Positions 44,855 through 54,470 of a DNA stretch of 64,000 bases are shown here, one piece after another (the first letter of the stretch is position 1; each line of letters starts with the position of its first letter). Origin of the DNA: Sphingorhabdus sp. 109. GTDB lineage: Bacteria; Pseudomonadota; Alphaproteobacteria; Sphingomonadales; Sphingomonadaceae. The position numbers and the translations under genes are program-made. The stretch lies in assembly GCF_902506555.1 (NCBI RefSeq), contig NZ_LR732707.1, positions 2,003,565-2,067,564 of the forward strand. Direction: 5' to 3'. The notes under the pieces are model-generated. The model ran no database searches. It was given only the letters and a program-made list of their open reading frames with translations, and was not told the DNA's origin.

Positions 44855-45243
44855 GGACTGTTGCTGCTGTCGATACTGCCTTCCCGGGCCTGGTTGCGAT
44901 GCTCGAGGATCAGCAACAAGGCTTTGGACACACGCAGCGACCCGACCACTGCGGCAACGGTCAGCGGTACCCAGAGCAGGACATGAACCCAGATAGGCGG
45001 ATGGAAATTGGCTTCGACCGCCAAGGCCAGCCCCAATATGATGGCGCCAACGATCAGGGTGAGAAAGGCCGCTGGGCCGTCGCCGACATTATACTGGCTA
45101 TAGTCGAGCCCGCAGGCCCGGCATTTATCGGAGAATTTGGTCAGATTGGCAAAGAGTGTCTTCTGCCCGCAATGCGGGCAGAGGCCAAAAAGGGCAGCAG
45201 GAAGAACATCCGGCTGCCCTTTTTTATTTTCGGTGTTGGTCAA
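44851..45243 (-). CDS. DUF983 family protein
   Basis: A 130-residue protein with a zinc-ribbon-like N-terminus (LCPHCGQKTLF and KCRACGLDYSQY, four cysteines) followed by two transmembrane helices (about residues 58-75 and 83-102). This combination and the YNVGDGPAAFLTLIVG segment define DUF983. It is regularly found next to ctaE in alphaproteobacteria and may assist oxidase assembly, but no biochemical role is established. It starts with TTG, 9 bases after ctaE, and overlaps SURF1. Confidence 0.87.
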   Translation of the reverse strand: MTNTENKKGQPDVLPAALFGLCPHCGQKTLFANLTKFSDKCRACGLDYSQYNVGDGPAAFLTLIVGAIILGLALAVEANFHPPIWVHVLLWVPLTVAAVVGSLRVSKALLLILEHRNQAREGSIDSSNSP

Positions 45244-45252
45244 TGCGCTGGC

Positions 45253-46119
45253 CTAGTGGACCGGTGCGCCCCAGCCGCCCCAGACGTAGATGACGACGAA
45301 CAGGAACAACCAGACAACATCGACAAAATGCCAGTACCAGGCGGCTGCTTCAAAACCGAAATGCTGTTTCGGGGTGAAGTGGCCCTTGTAGGCTCGCGCC
45401 AGGCAGACAATCAGGAAGATCGTGCCGACGAGAACGTGGAAGCCGTGGAAACCGGTCGCCATGTAGAATGCCGAGCTGTAATTGATTCCGGCAAACGGGA
45501 ATGGCGCGACACTATACTCATAGGCCTGGATGAAAGAGAACAATACACCCAGAATGATCGTCAGCCACAGGCCGGTGATCATGCTTTTGCGGTCACCGTG
45601 GAGCAGCGAATGATGCGCCCATGTGATGGTCGTACCGGAACACAGCAGGATCATCGTGTTGAGCAGAGGCAGTTCGAAGGCGTTGAGCACCTCGATACCC
45701 TTTGGCGGCCATTGCAGCAGAGCCGCAGCGCCCTCCTGGCCAATATAATTTGTGGTGATGCCATCGACCAGTTCGATCGGCTGGGGGAACAGAGAGAAGT
45801 CAAACCAGGCCCAGAACCAGCCGACAAAGAACATGACTTCCGAAGCGATGAACAGGATCATGCCGTAGCGCAGGTGCAGCTGAACCACCGGCGTATGGTC
45901 GCCGGCATGGGCTTCCTTGATCACATTGGACCACCAGGCAAAGAACGTCAGCGCAACAGCCGAGGTGCCAATCGCAAAGAGCAACGGGCCGAAAGCATAG
46001 ATATCGCTGTGCATCCAGCGAACCGCGCCAATGGCCATGACAAAGGCAGAAAACGAACCAACCATTGGCCAGATGTCTGGCGGCAGAATGTGATAATCAT
46101 GATTTTTGGCACCGGCCAT
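45253..46119 (-). CDS. ctaE: Cytochrome c oxidase subunit III
   Basis: Subunit III of the aa3-type oxidase. The 288-residue protein has seven transmembrane helices, an N-terminal [15 protein letters not shown] with PxSPWP-like positions, the conserved [18 protein letters not shown], and the C-terminal [24 protein letters not shown], with the family's H-F-V-D-V-V-W core. Length and order in the operon fit. It lies after ctaG (32-base gap) and before DUF983. Confidence 0.97.
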   Translation of the reverse strand: MAGAKNHDYHILPPDIWPMVGSFSAFVMAIGAVRWMHSDIYAFGPLLFAIGTSAVALTFFAWWSNVIKEAHAGDHTPVVQLHLRYGMILFIASEVMFFVGWFWAWFDFSLFPQPIELVDGITTNYIGQEGAAALLQWPPKGIEVLNAFELPLLNTMILLCSGTTITWAHHSLLHGDRKSMITGLWLTIILGVLFSFIQAYEYSVAPFPFAGINYSSAFYMATGFHGFHVLVGTIFLIVCLARAYKGHFTPKQHFGFEAAAWYWHFVDVVWLFLFVVIYVWGGWGAPVH

Positions 46120-46151
46120 AATATTTCCCTAACCTTACTCTCGAATGTCTC

Positions 46152-46739
46152 TTAGCTGTCGCCCGTACCCTCGTCCAGCGCCTGCTGGTCGATTGAACGG
46201 TAAAAGGTATAGCTAAGCGTAATTTCCTTGATGTCCTTGGTTTCCGGATCATCCATGATCGCCGGATCAACATAATATAGCACCGGCATCCGCACTGTCT
46301 GCCCGGGCTGCAGGACCTGTTCGCTAAAGCAGAAGCACTGGACCTTGTTGAAATACTGGCCGGCCAGAAGCGGCGTCACATTGAACGTGGCGGTACCGAC
46401 CACCGGCTGGTCGCTATTATTGGTGGCAATGAAAATCGCCATGTCGCGGGCGCCGACGGTGACATGATCGACCGCCTGCTCCGGTTTGAAGGACCAGGGC
46501 AGCGCCGCATTGACATTGGAATCGAAACGAACCGACATCACCTGGCTGGTGCTCTGCACGGTTGCCGCCTGCGCCGCGTCGGCCCGCTGCGTTGTCCCGC
46601 CATATCCGGTGACCCGGCAGAACACGTCATACAAGGGCACGGCCGCGAAACCGAGAGCGAGCATGCCGAGCCCCATCAGGGCCGCCATCACGCCGCTGCG
46701 GCGATTCTTGTTCGAAAGGGAGGCCTGCGCAGTGGACAT
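46152..46739 (-). CDS. ctaG: Cytochrome c oxidase assembly protein CtaG (Cox11)
   Basis: CtaG/Cox11 delivers copper to the CuB site of subunit I. The 195-residue protein has one N-terminal transmembrane helix (about residues 15-37, GVMAALMGLGMLALGFAAV), PLYDVFCRVTGYGG just after it, and the copper-binding VQCFCFSEQVLQPGQ (CFCF). The C-terminal immunoglobulin-like fold ends with EITLSYTFY. The start overlaps the stop of a 53-residue gene by one base (TGATG). Confidence 0.97.
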   Translation of the reverse strand: MSTAQASLSNKNRRSGVMAALMGLGMLALGFAAVPLYDVFCRVTGYGGTTQRADAAQAATVQSTSQVMSVRFDSNVNAALPWSFKPEQAVDHVTVGARDMAIFIATNNSDQPVVGTATFNVTPLLAGQYFNKVQCFCFSEQVLQPGQTVRMPVLYYVDPAIMDDPETKDIKEITLSYTFYRSIDQQALDEGTGDS

Positions 46740-46900
46740 CAGGAACCCGACCCGATTTTGACGATTGTGATGAGGTAGAACAGCACAACCATGAAGCCCA
46801 GCAGCGCCGCCAGGATGATCGCCCGGTGTTTCTGCCGCGCCTGATAGGCTTTCTGCTCTTCCGCGCTCATCGGCGTGCTAGGCTGATCGCGATCGCTCAT
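46739..46900 (-). CDS. Small membrane protein in the cta operon (53 aa)
   Basis: A 53-residue ORF between ctaB and ctaG. Its ATG overlaps the ctaB stop (ATGA at 46897-46900) and its stop overlaps the ctaG ATG (TGATG). The sequence has a charged N-terminus ([19 protein letters not shown]) and a single transmembrane helix near residues 28-48 ([20 protein letters not shown]). Small proteins of this type (often called CoxF-like or hypothetical) occur at this place in alphaproteobacterial oxidase operons, so it is probably an assembly or accessory factor. Tight coupling on both sides supports that it is a real gene. Confidence 0.85.
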   Translation of the reverse strand: MSDRDQPSTPMSAEEQKAYQARQKHRAIILAALLGFMVVLFYLITIVKIGSGS

Positions 46901-47802
46901 GCGGCTATCATCCGGTCGGCGACTACCGCTGCGAACAGCGCGAAGAGATACAGAATCGAGAATTTGAACAGCCGCTTTTCAGCCGCCATGTCGTCCGGGC
47001 GCGTGGTCGTGCTGCGCCCGACCTGCCAGGAGAAAACAGAGAATATTGTGCTCAGCACGATCGATGCGACGCCATAGACCTGTCCGGCGAGACCGAGTGC
47101 GAAAGGCGCGATAGCGACAACGGCCAGGATCAGGCTGTAGCCAAAAATCTGCTTGCGGGTTGACTGGCGACCAGCAACCACGGGCATCATCGGGATGCCG
47201 GCTTTGGAATAGTCGCTGTTCACGAATAGCGCCAGCGCCCAGAAATGCGGTGGCGTCCAGAAGAAGATGATGGCGAACAGCAGGATCGGCATCAAAGTGA
47301 CGTCTCCGGTCACGGCGGCCCAGCCGATCGCCGGCGGAAACGCCCCGGCAGCGCCACCGATCACGATATTCTGCGGCGTGCTGCGCTTCAGCCAGATGGT
47401 GTAGACCACGGCATAGAAGAAGATCGAGAAAGCGAGAAAGGCCGCACTGAACCAGTTGACCGCAACGCCCATCAGCAGGACCGAGAAGACCGACAGGCCG
47501 ATACCGAAATGCAGCGCGGTTTCGCGGTCCATCCGGCCAGCCGGCAACGGGCGGCCTTGCGTCCGCTTCATCACCGCGTCGATATCCGCCTCATACCACT
47601 GGTTGAGCGCGGCCGAAGCCCCTGCCCCCAGACTGATCGCGAGGATCGCGGTAAAACCGATCACCGGATGAATCGTACCCGGTGCCGCCAGCATGCCGCA
47701 CAAGGCGGTAAAGATGACCAGCGACATCACGCGCGGTTTGGTCAGCGCGAAGAGATCCTTCGCGCTGGCCAGTCCTTGTATCGTTTGCGACGCAGTGGTC
47801 AT
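46897..47802 (-). CDS. ctaB: Protoheme IX farnesyltransferase
   Basis: CtaB adds farnesyl to heme b to form heme O, the precursor of heme a. The 301-residue UbiA-family membrane protein has about eight helices and the two Asp-rich sites: [21 protein letters not shown] and the later [27 protein letters not shown] region. The ATG at 47802 has GGAAAG upstream and is preferred to a TTG four codons earlier. It overlaps the 53-residue gene by the ATGA junction and follows ctaD after 32 bases. Confidence 0.95.
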   Translation of the reverse strand: MTTASQTIQGLASAKDLFALTKPRVMSLVIFTALCGMLAAPGTIHPVIGFTAILAISLGAGASAALNQWYEADIDAVMKRTQGRPLPAGRMDRETALHFGIGLSVFSVLLMGVAVNWFSAAFLAFSIFFYAVVYTIWLKRSTPQNIVIGGAAGAFPPAIGWAAVTGDVTLMPILLFAIIFFWTPPHFWALALFVNSDYSKAGIPMMPVVAGRQSTRKQIFGYSLILAVVAIAPFALGLAGQVYGVASIVLSTIFSVFSWQVGRSTTTRPDDMAAEKRLFKFSILYLFALFAAVVADRMIAA

Positions 47803-47834
47803 TTTGCTTTCCAAGCTAGCGGCTACTTCTCAGA

Positions 47835-49496
47835 TCACTTGATCTGGGGCAGCGTTTCGAACTGGTGGAACGGCGGCGGGCTGGTCAAGGTCCATTCCAG
47901 CGTGGTTGCGCCTTCGCCCCAGTAATTGCCCTCCGCCTTGCGACCGGCCATCAGCGACCAGATGATATTCACGAAGAACACCAGCACGCCGACCAGCATC
48001 ACGGCATAGCCGAGCGAGCTGATCTGGTTCCAGTAAGCAAACTGCTCCGGATAGTCGGCATAACGACGTGGCATGCCTTGCTGTCCGAGGAAATGCTGCG
48101 GGAAGAACAGGATGTTCACGCCGATGAAGAAGATCCAGAAGTGGAGCTGCCCCAGCAGTTCGCTGTACATCCGTCCCGACATTTTCGGGAACCAGTAGTA
48201 GAAGCCGGCGAAGATCGAGAAGACCGCACCAAGCGACAGCACATAGTGGAAGTGGGCAACCACATAATAAGTATCGTGGAGATTGTCATCGATACCGCCA
48301 TTGGCCAGCACAACACCGGTCACGCCACCAACGGTGAACATGAAGATGAAGCCAAGCGCCCACATCATCGGGGTCTTGAAGGTCATCGAGCCGCCCCACA
48401 TGGTGGCGATCCAGGAGAAGATCTTGATGCCGGTCGGCACCGCGATCACCATGGTGGCAGCGGTGAAATACATTTTCACATTAACCGACATGCCGGTGGT
48501 GAACATATGGTGCGCCCATACGACGAAGCCGACCACGCCAATGGCAACCATGGCATAAGCCATGCCGAGATAACCGAAGACCGGCTTGCGGCTGAAGGTC
48601 GCGACAATATGGCTGATCATGCCGAAACCGGGCAGGATCATGATATAGACTTCAGGATGGCCGAAGAACCAGAACAGATGCTGGTACAGCACCGGATCAC
48701 CGCCACCGGCAGCATCATAGAAGGTCGTGCCGAAGTTACGATCGGTCAACAGCATCGTAATAGCAGCCGCAAGCACAGGCAGCGAGAGCAGCAGCAGGAA
48801 TGCGGTAACCAGAACCGACCAGACAAACAGCGGCATTTTGTGCAGGGTCATCCCTGGTGCGCGCATATTGAAAATGGTGGTGATGAAGTTGATTGCCCCC
48901 AGAATGGAGGATGCACCCGCCAGATGGAGCGAGAGAATCGCCATATCCACAGCTGGCCCGACCGACCCGCTGGTCGACAGCGGTGCATAGACCGTCCAGC
49001 CGGTACCGGCACCGTTGCCAAGTCCGCCGGGGACGAAGGATGACCCCAGAAGCAGAAGGAAGGCCGGGACAAGCAGCCAGAAGCTGACATTGTTCATCCG
49101 CGGGAAGGCCATGTCCGGCGCGCCGATCATCAGCGGCACGAACCAGTTACCGAAGCCGCCGATCATCGCCGGCATGACCATGAAGAAGACCATGATGAGG
49201 CCGTGCGCGGTAATCAGCACGTTCCAGAGGTGATAGGCCTGATCCATCGACGCTTCGCTGCCGTTGGAAATGCTGGCCCAGGCCTGCAGATACTGGATGC
49301 CGGGCTCGGCCAGTTCCAGACGCATCAGACCGGAAATGGCACCACCGATGATACCCGCGACAATCGCGAAGATCAGATAGAGAGTACCGATATCCTTATG
49401 GTTGGTCGACATGAACCAGCGCTGGAAAAAGGCCGGCTTGTGATCCGCGTCATGCGCGTGATCGTCGATATGGCCATCTGCTGTGATAGTTGTCAT
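47835..49496 (-). CDS. ctaD: Cytochrome c oxidase subunit I
   Basis: The catalytic subunit of the aa3-type oxidase, with heme a and the heme a3-CuB site. The 553-residue protein has 12 transmembrane helices, the heme-ligand region [17 protein letters not shown], CuB-binding [28 protein letters not shown], the K-channel and [12 protein letters not shown]-like [30 protein letters not shown] at residue 29 is the family start. It is followed by ctaB and preceded by ctaC after 11 bases. Confidence 0.98.
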   Translation of the reverse strand: MTTITADGHIDDHAHDADHKPAFFQRWFMSTNHKDIGTLYLIFAIVAGIIGGAISGLMRLELAEPGIQYLQAWASISNGSEASMDQAYHLWNVLITAHGLIMVFFMVMPAMIGGFGNWFVPLMIGAPDMAFPRMNNVSFWLLVPAFLLLLGSSFVPGGLGNGAGTGWTVYAPLSTSGSVGPAVDMAILSLHLAGASSILGAINFITTIFNMRAPGMTLHKMPLFVWSVLVTAFLLLLSLPVLAAAITMLLTDRNFGTTFYDAAGGGDPVLYQHLFWFFGHPEVYIMILPGFGMISHIVATFSRKPVFGYLGMAYAMVAIGVVGFVVWAHHMFTTGMSVNVKMYFTAATMVIAVPTGIKIFSWIATMWGGSMTFKTPMMWALGFIFMFTVGGVTGVVLANGGIDDNLHDTYYVVAHFHYVLSLGAVFSIFAGFYYWFPKMSGRMYSELLGQLHFWIFFIGVNILFFPQHFLGQQGMPRRYADYPEQFAYWNQISSLGYAVMLVGVLVFFVNIIWSLMAGRKAEGNYWGEGATTLEWTLTSPPPFHQFETLPQIK

Positions 49497-49507
49497 TGCT
49501 CTAACCC

Positions 49508-50533
49508 TCAGTTGGTCGCAGCAGCTGCGTCAGCAGCCGCAATTTCGGTGGTCGCGTCTTCGGGCGCAGTGTCGGTCGCAGCCGGCTCAGCCGCCGCCCC
49601 CTTCACCGTACCGCCATTGGCGAGGACCCAGTTGTTGAATTTCTCTTCCGAGAGCACTTCCACCGTGATCGGCATGAAACCATGCCGCGCGCCGCAGAGC
49701 TCGGAACACTGGCCATAATAGACGCCCTCGCGATCGATCTGCAGAACTTTCTCGTTGATCCGGCCGGGAACCGCGTCCAGCTTGAACCAGGCCGACGGAA
49801 TGGCGAAGCTGTGGATGACGTCGGCCGCAGTAATCAGCAGCTTGACCGGCTTGCCGACCGGAATGACCATCCGGTTGTCGGCGGCCAGCTGATACGGTTC
49901 GCCGCGCGCTTCCGCGTCTTCGGCCGACAGCATGTTGGAAATGACCTCGAAATCACCGTTGTCGGGATAGCTATAGCCCCAGTACCACTGGTAACCGGTC
50001 ACTTTGACGGTCAGCGCCTCTTCCGGAGCGGGTTCAAACTGGCGGGCCAGAAGGCTGATCGACGGAACGGCAATGACCACAAGAATCAGCACGGGAATAA
50101 CCGTCCAGATAATTTCAATGAATGTATTGTGCGTTGTTTTCGACGGCTCGGGGTTGGCACCGCGACGGAAGCGCACGACGACCCAGAACAGCAAGCCGAG
50201 AACGACCAGGCTGACGCCGACCATCATCGGAACCAGGATCGCGCTGTTGATCCAGTGAGCGGTCTGGCCGGTTTCGCTGAACTGCTCCTGAAAATCGATG
50301 CCGCCATTGACGGGCATTCCGACACCGGGTGTTGGTTTCATCGGGGTATAGAGAGCCGGGTCCGAGGCGGATGCAGTTGCTTCGGCTGCCGCCGGTGCCT
50401 CTGCCGCTTCCAGTTCACTGGTCGCCGCCGGTTCAACAGACGGCGCTGCCGGCAACGCTTCCTGCGCCGACAATGCTGCTGGCGTGAGAATCAGGCCAAT
50501 GGCCAGAATCCATGCTTTCACAAAATGAGTCAT
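49508..50533 (-). CDS. ctaC: Cytochrome c oxidase subunit II
   Basis: Subunit II receives electrons from cytochrome c at the dinuclear CuA site. The 341-residue precursor has a signal peptide (to about residue 23), an Ala/Glu/Pro-rich linker, two transmembrane helices (near 95-120 and 137-160), and the cupredoxin domain with [18 protein letters not shown] and the CuA motif [13 protein letters not shown] low-complexity Ala-rich tail of about 35 residues follows. The ATG at 50533 ([11 protein letters not shown]) is the natural signal-peptide start. It is the first gene of the cta operon. Confidence 0.97.
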   Translation of the reverse strand: MTHFVKAWILAIGLILTPAALSAQEALPAAPSVEPAATSELEAAEAPAAAEATASASDPALYTPMKPTPGVGMPVNGGIDFQEQFSETGQTAHWINSAILVPMMVGVSLVVLGLLFWVVVRFRRGANPEPSKTTHNTFIEIIWTVIPVLILVVIAVPSISLLARQFEPAPEEALTVKVTGYQWYWGYSYPDNGDFEVISNMLSAEDAEARGEPYQLAADNRMVIPVGKPVKLLITAADVIHSFAIPSAWFKLDAVPGRINEKVLQIDREGVYYGQCSELCGARHGFMPITVEVLSEEKFNNWVLANGGTVKGAAAEPAATDTAPEDATTEIAAADAAAATN

Positions 50534-50773
50534 ATAATCGCTCAACCCTATCTTACCCCAAGTTTCGGTAGTTTTCCGGCGATGGCTGTACGATTGGAAT
50601 CGCAAAGCCCGCGTCTGGAATAGTCCGATTGCGGCGGCTTATAGGCATGGTTGCCGCCAGCCTCAAGCTACCGAATAGATATTTTTTCAGTTTTTTGCCT
50701 TTAATTTTTCTGGCAATGCGGCAGCAATATGCCCATTTGGGCAGAAGGACGCAAATCAGAGCGGGATGAAACA

Positions 50774-51367
50774 TTGACTGAAGACGAGATTTTAGCCGAA
50801 TTCCGGAACTGCGACGCCTTGTTGCAGGGCCATTTCATCCTCTCGTCCGGACGCCATAGCAGCAAATATCTGCAGTGCGCACGCTTGTTGATGAACCCGG
50901 CGCGCGCCGCCCGTATGGCCGAAGCCCTGGCGGCGCAAATTCCGCAGAATATAAGACGCGCAATCGATGTTGTAGTTTCTCCGGCAATGGGCGGCGTTAT
51001 TATCGGCCACGAAATGGGCCGTGCGCTTGGCCTGGATGCGCTGTTCCTGGAACGGCCGGAGGGAACATTCGAACTGCGACGCGGCTTCCGGCTGGAGCCG
51101 GGCCAGAAAGTGCTGATGATGGAGGATGTTGTCACCACCGGCCTGTCTTCGCGCGAAGCGATTCAGGCGATCCGGGAAGCGGGTGGCGAAGTGATTGCCG
51201 CCGGGGCGTTGGTCGACCGTTCCAACGGCGCCGCACAATTTGACGTTCCCTTCTTTCCGCTGGTGACGCTGGACGTGCCTTCTTATACCACCGATGAAAT
51301 CCCCGCCGATCTGGCTGCGATACCGGCGACCAAACCGGGCAGCCGCGCGGAGCGCGCTTCGGCGTGA
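50774..51367 (+). CDS. pyrE: Orotate phosphoribosyltransferase
   Basis: PyrE joins orotate and PRPP to form OMP in pyrimidine synthesis. The 197-residue protein shows GHFILSSGRHSSKYLQ near the start, VVSPAMGGVIIGHEMGRAL, and the PRPP-binding loop VLMMEDVVTTGLSSREAI. I prefer the TTG at 50774 (MTEDEILAEF), which matches the family start, over the ATG at 50729. Its stop overlaps the pdxJ GTG start, so pyrE-pdxJ is a coupled pair. Confidence 0.93.
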   Translation: MTEDEILAEFRNCDALLQGHFILSSGRHSSKYLQCARLLMNPARAARMAEALAAQIPQNIRRAIDVVVSPAMGGVIIGHEMGRALGLDALFLERPEGTFELRRGFRLEPGQKVLMMEDVVTTGLSSREAIQAIREAGGEVIAAGALVDRSNGAAQFDVPFFPLVTLDVPSYTTDEIPADLAAIPATKPGSRAERASA

Positions 51368-52098
51368 GCAGCGCCAATCATCTCAGGCTCGGCGTCAATA
51401 TCGATCATGTTGCCACCATCCGCAACGCACGCGGTGGCGATCATCCCGAACCGGTACGCGCAGCGCTGATGGCTGCAGGCGCCGGAGCGGACGGTATCAC
51501 TGCTCATCTCCGCGAAGACCGGCGCCATATCCGCGATGACGATCTGACCGTGCTGATGGACACGCTGACCATTCCGCTCAACCTGGAAATGGCGGCGACC
51601 GACGAGATGCTGGCCATCGCTTTGCGCCACAAGCCCCATGCCGCCTGCATCGTCCCGGAAAATCGCGAGGAACGGACCACCGAAGGCGGGTTGGACGCCG
51701 CGGGCATGGATAATCGACTGACCGATTTTGTCGGGCAGCTGAAAGAAGCGAATATTCGCGTCAGCCTGTTTATCGAACCGGACCCGCGCCAGATCGAGGC
51801 CGCCATACGCCTCGGTGCGCCGGTGGTCGAATTTCACACTGGTCGCTATGCCGAACTCGCCGGTTCCGAACGCGAAGCGGAACTGCGGCGGATATCCGAT
51901 GCGGCTGCGCTGGCGGCGAAAAACGGTATTGAACCGCATGCCGGACACGGCCTGACCTTTGATAATGTCATCCCGATCGCTGCCATACCGCAGCTGATGG
52001 AATTGAACATTGGCCATTTCCTGATCGGCGAAGCGATTTTCAGCGGTCTTGACGGCAGTATCCGACAAATGCGCAAATTGATGGACGAAGCACGGTGA
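51364..52098 (+). CDS. pdxJ: Pyridoxine 5'-phosphate synthase
   Basis: PdxJ condenses 1-deoxyxylulose 5-phosphate and 3-amino-2-oxopropyl phosphate to pyridoxine 5'-phosphate. The 244-residue (beta/alpha)8 barrel shows [18 protein letters not shown] near the start, [18 protein letters not shown]-like [15 protein letters not shown], and the C-terminal [15 protein letters not shown]. The GTG start overlaps the pyrE stop. A palindromic repeat separates it from acpS. Confidence 0.96.
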   Translation: MSSANHLRLGVNIDHVATIRNARGGDHPEPVRAALMAAGAGADGITAHLREDRRHIRDDDLTVLMDTLTIPLNLEMAATDEMLAIALRHKPHAACIVPENREERTTEGGLDAAGMDNRLTDFVGQLKEANIRVSLFIEPDPRQIEAAIRLGAPVVEFHTGRYAELAGSEREAELRRISDAAALAAKNGIEPHAGHGLTFDNVIPIAAIPQLMELNIGHFLIGEAIFSGLDGSIRQMRKLMDEAR

Positions 52099-52114
52099 GG
52101 ATGGTCGCAGATAT

Positions 52115-52218
52115 TTCCTCCCTGCAGCGAAGCTGTGGGGAGGTGGCGCCGAAGGCGTCGGAGGGGCACCCCTCCACCACCCTTCGGGCGGTCCCCCTCC
52201 CCGTCTGCGACGGGGAGG
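52115..52218 (+). repeat. Multi-hairpin palindromic element between pdxJ and acpS
   Basis: A GC-rich element of about 105 bases made of consecutive hairpins: CCTCCCTGCAG against CTGTGGGGAGG around 52117-52143, GGCGCC/GGCGTC, GGAGGGG/CCCCTCC, ACC/GGT around a CTTCGG-type loop, and a perfect 10-bp stem at 52196-52218 (CCTCCCCGTC, TGC, GACGGGGAGG). It resembles a dispersed sphingomonad repeat. The final arm contains GGGAGG, which is the ribosome binding site of acpS. Confidence 0.8.
52213..52218 (+). promoter_or_regulatory. acpS ribosome binding site inside a hairpin arm
   Basis: GGGAGG lies 7 bases before the acpS ATG at 52226, an ideal spacing. It is also the right arm of the perfect stem 52196-52218, so the site would be paired when that stem forms. 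This arrangement could reduce acpS translation unless ribosomes or other structures open the stem. Confidence 0.7.
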
Positions 52219-52225
52219 AAAATCC

Positions 52226-52627
52226 ATGATCATCGGGCTCGGCTCCGACCTCTGCAATATCGAGCGCATCCAGAATTCGCTCGACCGTTTTGGCGAGCGG
52301 TTTGAAAATCGCGTCTTCACCGAACTCGAACGCGCCAAGGCCGCGCGGCGTCCTTATACAAAGGCCGGCACTTACGCCAAGCGCTTCGCCGCAAAGGAAG
52401 CCTATTCGAAAGCAGTCGGAACCGGCTTCCGCGCCGGCGTTTTCATGAAGGATATCGGTGTGATCAATGCCAAGAGCGGCGCACCGACGCTTGCCCTGAC
52501 CGGCGGCGCGAAGAAACGGCTCGACGCCCTGACACCGGCAGGATATGAAACATTCGTTCACCTCACACTCACAGACGATCATCCATGGGCACAGGCCTTC
52601 GTGATCATTGAAGCCCATCCGCTCTAG
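52226..52627 (+). CDS. acpS: Holo-[acyl-carrier-protein] synthase
   Basis: AcpS transfers 4'-phosphopantetheine from CoA to the acyl carrier protein, which is needed for fatty acid synthesis. The 133-residue protein has both family motifs: [12 protein letters not shown] with the magnesium-binding Asp near residue 8 and [16 protein letters not shown] with Glu and Lys. Length is as expected. Its ribosome binding site is part of the upstream palindromic element. Confidence 0.96.
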   Translation: MIIGLGSDLCNIERIQNSLDRFGERFENRVFTELERAKAARRPYTKAGTYAKRFAAKEAYSKAVGTGFRAGVFMKDIGVINAKSGAPTLALTGGAKKRLDALTPAGYETFVHLTLTDDHPWAQAFVIIEAHPL

Positions 52628-52663
52628 CAACAGTGCGCTTGGACCGGAAACCAGAGACCAAAT

Positions 52664-53524
52664 ATGTCGATAGATAAAACCGCAGACAGCGGCTCCAGCG
52701 AAAAACCGGAGAAGACCGACTGGATCGGCGAATTCAAGAGCATCGCCCTGCTGTTGCTGGCGGTTCTCGCCTTCCACAGTCTGGTAGCCAAGCCTTTCTA
52801 CATTCCCTCCGTTTCAATGATGCCGGGTCTGCTCGTCGGAGACCGGCTGATTGTTAGCAAATATGCCTATGGCTGGTCCTGGGTCTCGCCGACGTTTCAT
52901 ATCCTGCCGCGCATGGAAGGCCGCCTGTTCGGCAGCTTGCCGGAACGTGGCGACGTGGTGATCCTGACACCGCGGGACCAGAGCAGCGATTATATCAAGC
53001 GGGTAATCGGCCTGCCCGGGGACATTGTCGAGCTGCGAGGCGGCCAGATCTTTCTAAACGGCATCGCCGTAAAACAGGAAGTACAGCCCGATCTGCAACT
53101 GCCGATCGATGCCAATTCCCCGTGCGGCGAGCATGAATTTCCCGGCGCGCGCGGCACCGACGCAGCCGGCAATCCGGTTTGCAACTTGCCAATTCTTCGC
53201 GAGACCCTGCCTAATGGCGCGAGCTACGACATTATCGATCTGGGCCCGCAATATACCGATGATGTGGCACCGATCGAGATACCCGAAGGCCAGGTCTATC
53301 TGCTCGGCGACAATCGCGATCTCAGCGCCGACAGCCGGGTCTCCAGCCCGCTGGGTCTGGGTGGTCCGATTCCTTGGGAGAATATCGGCGGACGGGCCGA
53401 GTTCATCACTTTCTCGCTTGATGGCACCACGACGCTGAACCCGTTGAGCTGGTGGGGCGCTTTCCGCAGCGGGCGTGCCGGCACCAGCCTGCGGCCGGAC
53501 AAAGCAGTCACTGCCGCCGAATGA
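52664..53524 (+). CDS. lepB: Signal peptidase I
   Basis: LepB removes signal peptides from secreted proteins at the inner membrane. The 286-residue protein has a single N-terminal transmembrane segment (about residues 27-42), the nucleophile Ser51 in YIPSVSMMPGLL, the general base Lys in DYIKRVIGLPGD, and box E as LLGDNRDLSADSR. It follows acpS after 36 bases and belongs to the pyrE-pdxJ-acpS-lepB run. Its stop is 9 bases from that of the convergent argC. Confidence 0.96.
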   Translation: MSIDKTADSGSSEKPEKTDWIGEFKSIALLLLAVLAFHSLVAKPFYIPSVSMMPGLLVGDRLIVSKYAYGWSWVSPTFHILPRMEGRLFGSLPERGDVVILTPRDQSSDYIKRVIGLPGDIVELRGGQIFLNGIAVKQEVQPDLQLPIDANSPCGEHEFPGARGTDAAGNPVCNLPILRETLPNGASYDIIDLGPQYTDDVAPIEIPEGQVYLLGDNRDLSADSRVSSPLGLGGPIPWENIGGRAEFITFSLDGTTTLNPLSWWGAFRSGRAGTSLRPDKAVTAAE

Positions 53525-53532
53525 TCTGACGC

Positions 53533-54462
53533 CTAGAGCCGCAATCCCGCGGTTTCGTCCAGACCGGCCATGATATTGAGATTTTGCACGGCCGCGCCCG
53601 ACGCGCCCTTGCCCAGATTATCCAGCCGCGCAATCAGGCGGGCGTGATAGCCTTCGGCATTGCCGCAAACGAACAGCTCGAGCCGGTCGGTTGGCGGATC
53701 ATCCTCGCTAATCAGCAGCTCTGACAGATCGCCCCTGCCCTCGACCGAAACAATCGTGGAACCGGCATAGAAGGCGGTCAGCTCTGCGAGCAGTTGCTCC
53801 GCGCGCACCGATCCCATTGCCCCGAGATGCAGCGGCACATCGACCAGCATGCCGCGAAAGGCCCGGATCACAGAAGGTGCGAAAATCACATCATGGGTCA
53901 GGCCACCATGGATTTTCATTTCCGGCATATGCTTGTGATCCAGATTCAGGCCATAGCTGCGGAAACCGAGATCGGGCTCCTGCGCAAAACGCTCGATCAG
54001 CGCCTTGCCGCCTCCGGAATAGCCGGAGACCGCATTCATCACATAGGACCAGTCGGCCGGCAGCAGGCCCCTGGCGATCAATGGCGCCACCAGCGCCAGA
54101 AAGCCGGTCGGATAGCAGCCGGGATTCGATACGAAACGCGCATCCGCAATCGCGGCGCGCTGGCCTTCGCGAAATTCGGCAAACCCGTAAACCCAGCCAT
54201 CGGCAACCCGGTGCGCGGTCGAGGCATCGATAAAGCGCGTGCGATCATTGTCGACCAGCGCCACCGCCTCGCGCGCGGCATCGTCGGGCAGGCAAAGAAT
54301 GACAAAGTCGCTGTCGTTGATCGCCTCGCGCCGCGCGGCCGGATCCTTGCGCTGCTCATCGGGCAGCCGGACCATGGCAAATTCTTCCCGCCCGGCCAGC
54401 CGGTCGGCGATTTCGAGGCCGGTGGTCCCCACCGCACCATCTATGAAAACAGTCTGCGTCAT
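53533..54462 (-). CDS. argC: N-acetyl-gamma-glutamyl-phosphate reductase
   Basis: ArgC reduces N-acetylglutamyl phosphate to the semialdehyde in arginine synthesis, using NADPH. The 309-residue protein is the short type (ArgC type 2): FIDGAVGTTGLEIADRLAG forms the cofactor loop, the catalytic Cys is in FVSNPGCYPTGF, and the conserved His lies in LDHKHMPEM. It lies 8 bases after the NlpC/P60 gene and is probably cotranscribed with it. Confidence 0.95.
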   Translation of the reverse strand: MTQTVFIDGAVGTTGLEIADRLAGREEFAMVRLPDEQRKDPAARREAINDSDFVILCLPDDAAREAVALVDNDRTRFIDASTAHRVADGWVYGFAEFREGQRAAIADARFVSNPGCYPTGFLALVAPLIARGLLPADWSYVMNAVSGYSGGGKALIERFAQEPDLGFRSYGLNLDHKHMPEMKIHGGLTHDVIFAPSVIRAFRGMLVDVPLHLGAMGSVRAEQLLAELTAFYAGSTIVSVEGRGDLSELLISEDDPPTDRLELFVCGNAEGYHARLIARLDNLGKGASGAAVQNLNIMAGLDETAGLRL

Positions 54463-54470
54463 AACGGGCC

